64,000 bases of DNA from Tilletia caries (lineage: Eukaryota > Basidiomycota > Exobasidiomycetes > Tilletiales > Tilletiaceae): contig JALUTQ010000018.1 in NCBI GenBank assembly GCA_032718865.1, positions 186,001 to 250,000 of the forward strand, read 5' to 3'. Within the stretch, counting starts at the first letter, position 1, and each line of letters opens with the position of its first letter. Positions 42,258 to 52,491 of the stretch are shown here, in pieces. The position numbers were made by a program, and so were the translations under genes. The notes below the pieces were generated by a model. The model saw only the letters and a list, made by a program, of their open reading frames with translations, was not told the DNA's origin and ran no database searches.

Positions 42258-44842
42258 TCAAAGCTTTGCCTTGGTCCCCGCCGAGCCCGATGCACCTGCA
42301 ACACTCCCAGCATCTGCCAACAATCGTTTCCGCAACTCGGCCTTGAGAATCTTGCCCGTCGAGTTCTTCGGGAGCTCGTCGATGACCTCGAACTTGGCCG
42401 GGACCGCAAACTTGCTCATGCGCGTGATACAGTGCTTCCGCAGCTCGTCCTCGCTCACCCCGGAGCTCGAGGTCTTCAGGACGACGAAGGCGTGCGGAAC
42501 CTCTTGCCAACGCGGATGGGGTGCGGCCACCACGCAACATTCCATCACCTCGGGATGCGTTGCTAGCTCTGTTTCGATGTTGAGCGAGCTGATGTTCTCT
42601 CCTCCAGAGACTGTCAAAGAAGGAACGTCGGTGTTCAGGTCAGCGCGTTTTACTCCTTGCCGCCTGTCTAACCCAGTCTATTTCTCACTGATGATGTCTT
42701 TGCCGCGATCGAGAATCATGACTGTAGATGGAGGGGGAGGAACATCAGAATGTTGTCAGACTGCGCAAAAGGAACGTCAACCTCAACACGAGAAGCCTTC
42801 GCTCTGCTGACCTTCTCCTCCCGGCATCCGTACCGCCAGATCGCCCGTCAGGAACCACGAGCCAGCATGAGAGCGGCCTCGTACGACTGTCGAAGTCGCT
42901 GCGGGATCGTTATAGTAGCTGTGATGAGATACACAGTAAGTCAGTACGTCCCTGACTACTCAACGAGAACGCAAGTCTTAATAGTGAGGCAGAACTCACC
43001 CGAGCATAGCCAGATTGCCACGCATGGCAATCTCGCCCATCTCCACACCATCACTCTTCACATCGACCAGATGGTCATCGGCGTCATCTGGCACCTTGTC
43101 GCTTTTGCTTGGATCAGGCCGCCGGACGACGCGGACCTCGTCAGAGGCCAGGTATGCATGGCCTTGTCGGGCTTGGAGTCGTGCTCGGGCGTCAGTTGTG
43201 AGGTTGGCCCATGCCGGGTCGGCGTAACGACGAACAGCAGGTCCGTAGGTCTCCGTCTGATGTCAAAACAACCAGGCAAATCGGCAATAACACAGGTCAG
43301 TAAGGCTTCAGTTGCTTCGAGCTGGTGTTCTTCGGAAAGGCTCACAAGGCCGTATACGTGGACTGGCTCTAGATTGAGAGCCTCCATCTGTCCGAGCAGT
43401 TGTGCCGTCGGTGCACTGGCGGCGACGAGAACGCGGACTTTGTTGGGCAACCTCTTGGCCGTTGCGTGGTTGACGATGCCGATCTGGACCGTAGGTGCAC
43501 CAGCGTAGCTACCGATCAGTTGGCGAAACATCAGCGATGCAGAAGTCAGTGGGAACTGAGCGAGTGTTGAGTCTACTCACTGCGTGATGCCGCCGTCATT
43601 CAAAGCGGTCCAGATTGCTGCGTTGTCGACCTTTCTCAAAATGTAATCTGGGGTGGGAGCATGGTGTGTAGACGGTGAGCAATGCTGAGACATTTTACAC
43701 CACGTCCTACTCAACTTACGGGTGGCAACAGCAGCATTGACAGCCCATGTTAAACACCAGCCAGCCGCGTGGAAGCACGCCAGGACCCATAAATCTTTTG
43801 GTGCATCATATACGAAAGGAAGGAGGATGGTGAGCTAAGTTCAGATGTGATCGGAAATCCTTCAACCTCGGACGTACAGACGCTACCCGTGGTCAGAGTT
43901 GCTTCAAAGACGTTTGAAACGGCGGCCAGATAGCTTCCGCGCGCACTAGTCAGAACACCTTTCGGGCGCCTACGATCCAAACAGAGGCGTGTCAGCGAGC
44001 CGTCTCACGTCTCATGCTCGGGGTACGTACCCGGTAGTTCCGCTTGTGTACGAGAGAACGACAGGTGTCTCCTCATCGTTGGGCAGGCGAAGGTGTTCCC
44101 AATCCCTCCGTGCTCGCTCCATAGGCCAGCCTTTCTGAGCCGTGTCAGCGTCTTCCTGTAGTTGAGTTTGCGTCCAAAGCTCTCGACCGCGCATCAAGAA
44201 GTGCTCGTACGGATCCGGCAAGCCGTTGGGAGCAGAAAGGCGGCCAGTATCATTTGAAACGATGACCATGCGCGGCCTACCGTCGGGACTGGTCCCCGGG
44301 TTGTTGACATCGACGAGGTGGGAAAAGGCGGAGTCGAGCAAAACGACGGTCGCTCCCGAATGGTTGAGGACGTATTCGATCTCTTGCTTCGTATTTCGAC
44401 TGTTCGGCGCCGTGACCCGTGAGATTGTCGCCGGTCCAATCAGAACATGAGTCAAGCCAGGATCGGAAAGAACGAGGCGATTTGCTCACATATTACAGGG
44501 CACTATGATGCCTCCGATGGCGGGCACGGCGTTGTAAGCCTCGAGGATGAGGGGCGTGTTAGGCGCGATGACCGCGCATCGGTCTCCCTCCTTAAAATTG
44601 GGCGTGGCCTTGAGGGCGAAGGCGAGCGACAAGACGCGGGCGGCCCATTGCTGATAGGTGAAGCGGAACTCGCGCTCTGGGTGTACGATACAGAACTTGT
44701 TCGGGTCTACGCAGGCTGCTCGGAGCAGGAAGTTGACGGGATGAAGGGGAGTGCGATGGACAGGTATTCCGGCCGGCAGGGCCATGCGCAGACGAAAGTC
44801 TGGCGGGGGAACGGACGACGGCGGCGGGACGTACGACTCCAT
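42258..44842 (-). CDS. AMP-dependent acyl-CoA ligase, probably peroxisomal
   Basis: Ten exons: 44842-44490, 44399-44031, 43969-43878, 43794-43720, 43647-43581, 43508-43346, 43256-43000, 42918-42812, 42721-42689 and 42610-42258, 622 residues. Adenylate-forming signatures: VVLSYTSGTTGRPKGVLT (P-loop, across an intron), CFHAAGWCLTWAV, VYGLTETYGP, FLTGDLAV, ILDRGKDIIISGGENISS and the C-terminal Lys in LPKNSTGKILK. The pattern fits medium-chain or plant AAE1-type ligases. It ends GTKAKL; AKL is an accepted PTS1 peroxisome signal. The substrate is unknown. Its upstream region has been invaded by transposons. Confidence 0.88.
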
Positions 44843-45028
44843 GCTTAATGCTTCTTCAACTCAAAGGCCGTCAGCGAGAAGCGCAGCGGGAAAGGAGCTC
44901 TCTGGTGGTCCTGGGTGATGCTCGCGAGACGCGCAACGAATTCGCCGAGAGCAGCGCAGCGCCGCGCGTGTCGATGTGAACTGTGTACATATCCATGGAT
45001 GTGCTGCTGCTGCGGAGTCCGGAGTCTA
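44843..45028. promoter_or_regulatory. remaining promoter-proximal DNA of the acyl-CoA ligase
   Basis: 186 bp between the ligase start codon and the first inverted-repeat element; the proximal promoter must lie here. No named motif recognised. Confidence 0.4.
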
Positions 45029-46508
45029 TGACGCGCCGTTTTGATACGCTTTTCTGGTTCTGCTTTCTGCTTTCTGTTTTCTGCTTTCTGCTTTCTGCTT
45101 TCTGCTTTCTGCTTTCTGATTCTGGTATTCTGGTTCTGAATTCTGCCCGTTCCTGCCTACATCAACATTCACATCGGACATCCACAACATCGAACATCAC
45201 TGTCTCCTGAGCTTCTCCTTTCTACCCCTCCAACGATCACCTAAACCCGCGACAGCGAGGACATGCCGGACCTTCGCGTGCTCTGAATTCTGATGGAAGG
45301 TGGCTGGACATTACTGAAAGTTCCGGACCGTTCTGGTACCTACATGGCCACCCGTCTCATTTCAACCACGGTCAGTCGGTCATCGCCTATGTATCCTTAT
45401 TCGCGGTCGACCTGGACACGTCCTTCATGACAGGCGCCGCTGTCGGGCTTGCTATTGGTGCGTGTGCTGTTGCTACTACTGCTCAGGTTGCGGGTGGCTA
45501 ACTCTAACCTCTCACTCATTCGTATCTGTAGGCTCTTCCGTCGCGCTGCTCGGCCGGTCCTGTGGACTTGAAGCCGCGATCAGCACGTCAGAAGGAGGTG
45601 AGTACCGATAGCATGCCTCTCTGCTGCTCGCTGTGCTGGTGCTGAATATATCTGTCTGCCCCGTTTCTGCAGGCTATTCCACCGTATCGCGCGCCCAGCG
45701 CATGTGGGCCGCAGAGCATCTGCGCGCGTCCATGCACCCGCAATAGTCCCAGGAAAGGCGAGTCCTCCCTCCCACCCCCCTTCTCACCATTCCAAGTGGC
45801 CCTATCTCTTCGTCGCTTCTCACATATGTCTGGACCTGACGTATTCATTGCTCCCACCCCCACAGTTTCGAAGATCCACCGCCCAATCCCTCAAGCTTGG
45901 CGTCCTCGGCTGCGCCGGTTGGGGACTTGTCCCACATCCGTCGTTCCCCTCTCTCTTTCCTCCCAACAAGCCCTACCACGTTGTGCCGAGAGTAAGTGAT
46001 GATGCTGGTCCGATCGCTGATCTCTTCCTCGCATTCTACAGTTTACCGCCATGTGCATCGGCCGTCGCTGACCTCTCACTATCTCAATCCCTGCTGATCG
46101 TTCCATCTCTGCAGTCTGTAAGCTTCGAGCCACCCCGACCCGACACGTGCATCGTGCTCAGGAGCCCCTTTTTCTTCTTCCCAACCAGTCAATCCCTCTC
46201 CGTTGTAAATGCTACTGCGACAGGAGGCCATGGGCAGCAATATCATATGACCGTGACTGTAGCTGAGCCGTGTCTGGACCGAGCCTGGGGTCTGTGAAAT
46301 AAACCCGGGAAGTTGCTCCCTGAAGCTGCTGTGGTCACTACCAGCGACAAGGTGTGGAGAATCAATGTTCAATGGTCTTCATGCTCCTGTGTTGATGCGT
46401 TGATGTAGGCAGGAACGGGCAGAATTCAGAACCAGAATACCAGAATCAGAAAGCAGAAAGCAGAAAGCAGAAAGCAGAACCAGAAAAGCGTATCAAAACG
46501 GCGCGTCA
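45029..46508. mobile_element. 1.48-kb inverted-repeat element with heptamer-repeat arms, TA target duplication
   Basis: The ends TGACGCGCCGTTTTGATACG and its complement are flanked by TA (45027-45028, 46509-46510). The inverted repeats run 110-145 bp and include a CTTTCTG array with about nine copies on the left and about five on the right, then match again to CCTGCCTACATCAAC. The interior, 45173-46375, has no transposase. A three-exon reading frame (45427-45457, 45532-45597, 45673-45746) has consensus splice sites and consistent phase and would encode 56 residues starting MTGAAVGLAIGSSVALLG; it is weakly supported. Confidence 0.8.
45055..45118. repeat. CTTTCTG heptamer array (left arm)
   Basis: About nine near-perfect 7-bp copies inside the left inverted repeat; the mirrored array at 46446-46480 has fewer copies. 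Confidence 0.85.
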
Positions 46509-46510
46509 TA

Positions 46511-46985
46511 CGAGGCCGTTGTCAAAAGTATCCGGACACTAAATTTTTAACCATACGTTTACTAAGTAATCGCCTGTTTTGGGCTCTCGATGCAACTCAA
46601 AGACATGGATATGGAAGACGCTCAATGACGGGCCATTTGGAAAGCCTCTATACTGGAGAACAACTTCTCTCTTTGGAGATTTCCCAGCTCTGACTTGGAA
46701 GACAGGTTGCTCTAAGTGGAAAGAGGAAGAAACGATTTCAATTAGTAATTTACTAGGTGATTTCAAACTCCTTCACACCCACCTTACTCAACCCAGCTCC
46801 TCAATTTTTCTCAATTTTTTGAGTCACATATTCCGATGCTCCTGCGCTCTCGCTAGAAGGTCAGCTAAGAGGTGTATTTTTACAGATTTTACTGACGAAG
46901 TTTGACTTAAGGTGAAATAGAGGCGAACACTTAGTAAACGTATGGTTAAAAATTTGGTGTCCGGATACTTTTGACAACGGCCTCG
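46511..46985. mobile_element. Tc1/mariner-type MITE, 475 bp
   Basis: Inverted repeats of about 57 bp, nearly perfect, beginning CGAGGCCGTTGTCAAAAGTA and reading on through TCCGGACAC; one mismatch (CACTAAAT / CACCAAAT). TA on both sides (46509-46510, 46986-46987). GTCAAAAGTATCCGGACA is typical of Tc1-like ends. AT-rich interior, no coding capacity. It sits directly against the previous element and shares its TA. Confidence 0.9.
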
Positions 46986-47017
46986 TAGGAGTCAGTGCGG
47001 TTGCCGATCCGATCCTA

Positions 47018-49020
47018 TGGAACGCCGTTTGGGTCAGCCTTTCAGGTCGCCCAACATTTTTCCAGGGTCGCTACCACCAAAACCACTACCACAGTGAATC
47101 AATCCTCATCCAGCATCCACCGAGCATCTTCACATACACAAACACACCTGCGCACATGCAAGCATTGCGTCCTACGCCTACAACAGCTGCGCGCGTGCTG
47201 CACCGGGCCCAGAACTTGCGTGCGCTGACCGCTGACGTCTTTCGACTTTCTTTCACCCTCTCCTCCCCAGTCCTCCTCTTCTCCTTCCGACTGCTCTGTG
47301 AGCCACTCAGCGCGCACTACTTACTCTCTTCCTTCCCAACCTCTCCCCAGCAAACAGATACGAGGCACAATGGATCCATTCATGTGAGTGCCCCAATCCA
47401 AGCAAACAAGTTTTCTCAATCTTGTGCTGATGTTCTTCCCCCTCTTCTTCCCCACTCTGACAACCATGACAGAAGTTTCAGCCCGCCCAGCATTGCTGCT
47501 TCTGGCATTCATGCTCTGCTTCTGCCCGGCTGCCTTCTTTTTCTCGGCTACCCTGGCCCTTGAGTCGTTGACTGCGTCAGTGAGTGGACAGGCGGCTAGA
47601 CGCTAGTTGCTCAGCGCAGGCCGAAGGGACCATGACCTTGTTGACCTCCCGAACACTTCTCTTTGCTTCCTACAGATACTTTGGCCACGTCCGTACGTCT
47701 ACAATGCTGTTCCTGCTCCTTCGTTGCCTCCATTCGCACTCATCGTTGGTGAAATGCTATCAGTTCTGATATTGCTCAGGCCAGCTAGGTCCTATAAGCC
47801 TCCATGTACATGACAGTCGCATAAGTGATAAGACGTAACCCACTAACTCGTTCCTTGTTCGATGATGACATGATGGATGCGTGATAGAGTGCGAGGAAGC
47901 ACAGAGCTGGGTGGCGAGGTTATCAGTCGACAGTCAGTGGAGTGAAGAGGTCAAGAGGATGGATGGGCTGGAGGCAACAAGGAAGCAGTGAAATTTTCTC
48001 GGCTGATAACTCATTTCATGCCGTTCTCATTTCAGTGCATGATCATGTCCGTGCATCGTTATGTCCACAGGTCGACGCGGGTGAGAGGTTGGGGGTATGC
48101 AACCCGGGAGCGAGTCTGAAGAGGAGAGGTGTAGGTGGTCAGTGACTTGGTGCAGTCCCACGCGCAGACATGCATGGTGGAGTGACAGCTTACGTGCTTT
48201 GTCCTTTGGGATCTGAAACGGCGCAAAGGACAATATACAAAAGCTGTCAGCAGAGCATCGCACCGCGTGCGCAGTAAGGACTACTGCGTATGAACCTGCC
48301 TTCACAACATTGGTATCGAGTCCGTTGAGCCCCGGTGTGTGTACCGTACAGCGTGCGAGTAGCTGTGGAAGATTGTAATCGATTATCAGTGAACGAAGTA
48401 GTAGATGCATGCCGTGATTCGGGAAGTAGCCGTCTCACCTTACACAGCACCCGAGCCCTGATCACACGCGCACAGGACAGAGTGGCTCGCCGGTCAATGA
48501 TTCAGCGTTGCTGCGCGGTCTTGTGGCTGTAAGGCAGGGTGCAGCGCAAGAGAATGGTGATGAGCATTGAGCACTGTGCATGTAAGAAAGCGGGCGCGCT
48601 CACCTCAGGTCAAAAATGTATGGCCCTTGAAGCCTGCCGCCAAGACGAGATTCGAGAGCGCGCAAAGCGCAAGCTGTAGCCGACAAGGAGCAGGTGTGAA
48701 GATCCGAAGAGGCTGCAACAATGAGGATTGAACAAGGTTGGAGATGACTGGTGAGAGAAGAAGGTATCGGCGATTGGTACCAGCAGTAAGCACCCAGCTG
48801 GACAGCGGCGGAGAAAGGAGAAGGGTCAGCAGAGTCGGCAGAAAAGCGCGCGCGAGACGTGCTGCAAGTCAGGCGCAGACGGATAGGCGCAGCAATGGGC
48901 GTTGCGTGGGTTTGAGGATGGGTAGGGGTGATTGGGCAGTGGTATACTTAGTAGTGGAAAGTTTGGGCGACCCTGGAAAAATGTGGGGCGACCTGAAAGG
49001 CTGACCCAAACGGCGTTCCA
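47018..49020. mobile_element. 2.0-kb TIR element, TA target duplication
   Basis: 54-bp inverted repeats with one mismatch, beginning TGGAACGCCGTTTGGGTCAG, flanked by TA (47016-47017, 49021-49022). The interior contains a spliced reading frame 47466-47579 joined to 47676-47813 (83 residues, two hydrophobic segments, LLLLAFMLCFCPAAFFFS and PPFALIVGEMLSVLILL) with good splice sites, but no recognised transposase. It is therefore non-autonomous, or its gene is not recognisable. Confidence 0.8.
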
Positions 49021-49021
49021 T

Positions 49022-49030
49022 ACGATCCCC
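49022..49030. repeat. 9-bp target-site duplication, left copy
   Basis: ACGATCCCC, identical to 55300-55308, immediately outside the inverted repeats of the 6.27-kb element. Confidence 0.85.
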
Positions 49031-49298
49031 TAGTCTCATCGTATCAGACGTCTCTAACATGGACTGTGTGTGTCACGTGCTGTGGTGACCAAATGCCGCA
49101 AGCTGCGTATGGGCGCCCAGCGCCAAGTCCGATAGGACGTCTGATTCCACTTCTCAATGAAATCGACACATTGCAACCCTCCACATCTTCGCACGGGCCA
49201 CTGCCACTCTCACCACTTCAGCTTCCCAGTCCTCTCTCTCTCTCTCACCACTACAGTCCCAAGCTTCCCAGACCCACACATGGCACAACCATCTCACA

Positions 49299-52200
49299 AT
49301 GTCCGATTGCAGCGCATCGTCCTCACTCTCCTCGCTCTCCCCTGCGCCATCCTCGCCTGCCTCACAGAGTTCAGTCCCCCTCACAGAGTCTCAAGAACCG
49401 GCAAGCACTTCCTCCAGGCGGCGGAGGCTCCAAGACGCGGATATCCTCGCCTTTTTCGACTTCCTTGACGCCCGCGGCATCAGCTGCTCTAACCTCTTGA
49501 GGACGCTGTTCGACTCCGCTCAGCACTCAGGCCGCCTTTACGCTCATCTCCAGCAGCAAGGGCGCCAAGAAGAACGCCCTCCAAGTCGTCGTCGACACCT
49601 TACACGAAGAAGGCGACAAGGCAGCGAAGTTGAGCGATGTTCGTCGCCCGAGGAAGATGACCCGGGCCGACGATGTGCAGACCTTCAGCTTCCAGCAAAC
49701 CACTCGGTCCATCAAGCAACGACTGCCGTTCACCTTTGCGGTCGTAAACGCCATCGCGGGGGCCGACAGAGACGACAGCGGTGGCAGCGCAAGCAGCGCG
49801 ACTTCGAACGCGGACCCTCAAGCCTCGGCGATCGCGGACGCGTTCGATGGGCTGCCAACCTCAGCAGCATCGCTCAGCATGGAGCAGAGCGGTTCGGAGC
49901 AAGATGTAATGCGGGACGACGTGGGGTTGGAAGCTTGGGACGCTTTGATCGGTGACTGGGAGGACGATGAAGATCTGCTTGGCGCGAGACACATCTCGGA
50001 GCGACCTCTTCCCCGGGCGGCAACGACGACCAGGAGGCAGGATCAAGACGGAGCCCATCAGCTCGGCGCCGTGGTAAACGCTCGCCAAAGGTAGTGAGTC
50101 CATACCCATCCTGCGCCTTACATGTCTGATGTCTCATGCTGAACTTCCAAGCTCTACCTCGTTTCCTAATCAGGTCGCAGCGGCATCCATCATGTTTCTC
50201 CTCTTCGGCCGGAATCGACTCAATTCAAGATTTGCCCTCAGCTTAGGCATGTTCCTCTTCGCGTCGAGGACGGGACGCCGTGTGGTGGAAGTGCTGAGCC
50301 GTCTGGGGCTCTCGATAGCATATCTCACGGTGCTGAGGTCGGTCAAAGACCTGTCGAAGAAGTGCCGCAAGCGGGCCAGAGATACCTTTCTCGATCAGAG
50401 CAAGTGCCATATTTTTGGCTACGACAACATCAATTGGCAGCACAAGATACGCAACAAGACGGCGACCTCGACTACGGTGATGAAGGCAGCGGTCCATGGC
50501 GCCCTTTACGAGATCGACCCCTCGACTCAGATCAAGGAAGGACCGCAGCACTCGGTCTGTCATCCTCGCGTCCTCGAGGACATGCTGGGAGCGGATATGC
50601 CAGCTCCCTCCACAACGAGGACCAGTTTGCTCACAGACCTGGGTCCGAACCCTTGGCCGGCGTTGCGTGCACAGCGGGACGAGCTCCGAAAGAAGCCCCT
50701 GCCCGACAACTTACACCCTTCCGACGTGCTGTGTGGAGAACAGGACGATGAACAGATCCTCAAGGCGATGCTGAGCCATGCTCGGAAGGCGTTTCTCATC
50801 CAGCACGGGTATCTCCGATACGACTCGCCTGTCCCCGAACCGCCACAGATCTGGCCTCTTGCGGTGACCAAGACCAAGGTCTTTCCGCTCCCGGTGCTCA
50901 ACGTCGATGAAAGCTCGGTCCAAGGAAACTTGGAGGTCTTCAAGCAATACTTCCGCACCCAGCTCAAGATCCCCGACAGCTTCTGGTCCAACAACGTCCT
51001 CTTCGTAGTTCCCGACGCCTACACATCCATCAAGATCAAGCAATGCCAGAAGCTTCGTCGGTGCGACCTATCGTCGCAGGAGTTCGACCGCTTTTCCGCT
51101 CCGCAGCCATGTGCAGCTCCGTGGCATCTGATGTACGCGTACATCCGCTGCCTGATCTCCAACTACGGCGGGCCATCACAGCAAGCAAGCTTCATCAGTG
51201 TACGGAACATCGCGGAGCGGGTCGGCTTTCGGAACTTACTCTCTGAGCCCCACAACTTCCACGACTGCAACCGGTTCTTCCAGATCTGGTTCTCCGCCGC
51301 CAGCTGCACGATCATCGAGTCTGCCTTGAGGAAGAAGATGTCCCCGTGCGATCCGGTACAGCCAGCAGAGAAACCGGCTCCGACAGCGTCAACGTCAAGA
51401 CCGCAGCGACCCGAGGAAGTGATCTGCCCCTTCAGCGGTCCAAAGGATCTGAAGCACGCAGAGGCGGAGTTCAGCGGTCTCGACCAGTCCCTCTTCTTGC
51501 AGGTCAGCGAGGATGCGGTACGAGAGATGATCGGACAAGGCGCGTCAACACTTTTGCAGGAGCGGGAGACCGGCGGCGACAACAGGGACGACTGCGCGCT
51601 TCAAAGCCGACTGATGTTCCTCGACATCGGCCTATTCATCGAACTTCAAGCTGCAATCTCGACTGGCGACCCAGGGCGGATGGTTCTTGTCGTCAAGCAG
51701 CTCGTCCCTCGATTCCAAGCGACGGGACAGCACAACTACGTGAGCGAGCTGATGGAGATCCTCATCGCCTGCGATTCGAACTTCCTCCTGCGCTGCGCGC
51801 AAACCTCCTCGCCAGCCTTGTCGTCAACCTCGACGGAAAGGCCGACACCTTCAAGCCGGTCGACCTTGTTCAAGAGAACTTCGTCTACGACTTAAAGCAC
51901 ACCTGGCCTGTCGGTGGCGTCACGAAGTCAATCGAGTACCGGAGCGTGATGGGGTGGCTTCTGCAACTGCTTGCCGAAGTTAAGACTGGCTTCTGGACGG
52001 ACCTCGGCATCGCCTCACAAGATCAAAGGCACTCGGACAAGAAGCGTGGGATGACAATCCTGTCTCTGCGGCGGGATTTCGAGCGGTACGGCGTGTTCGA
52101 GTGGGACAGTGGTGGGCGACGGATCAACACCTTTGAGGTCATCCGCGGCGATGCTTTGCGGGCAGCGAAGAAGCGTGCACAGGAGAAGGGTACGAGCACC

Positions 52201-52482
52201 AAGACGCTCCGACAGGAAAAGAACGTTGCGTGTGATATGTATGCGACCGGGATGCTGGGTCTGCGTGGGACAACTGCTGGAAGCGGAACCCTCTCTAAGT
52301 GGGTATCGAGACGAAGCGTTGCTATGGGCAAAGACGCGAAGGAGAGTGTCGTGCGAGGGCAGGGGGACGAGAGTGAAGAGGAGGACGACATACTCATGCA
52401 AGACATCGAAAAAGATCGGTACAGACACACGGCCGTCATCAGCAACATGGACGGTTACGAAGAACTCATGGATGACGAATAG
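49299..52482 (+). pseudogene. DUF6589-family protein of the transposon, frameshifted
   Basis: Reads as one gene with one intron (donor at 50092, acceptor before 50149) and two apparent frameshifts, near 49,525 and near 51,785. N-terminal part: Ser-rich start, then ILAFFDFLDARGISCSNLLR. After the first shift: KKNALQVVVDTLHEEG. After the intron: MFLLFGRNRLNSRFALSLGMFLFAS, then VVEVLSRLGLSIAYLTVLRS, KCHIFGYDNINW, LNVDESSVQGNL, FVVPDAYTSIKIKQCQKLRR and WHLMYAYIRC. After the second shift: VVNLDGKADTFKPVDLVQEN. These match, in order, the layout I know for the basidiomycete DUF6589 domain. Asp residues in YDNIN, VDESS and VPDAYTS are candidates for a metal site but this is unproven. Confidence 0.72.
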
Positions 52483-52491
52483 AGACCAGAT

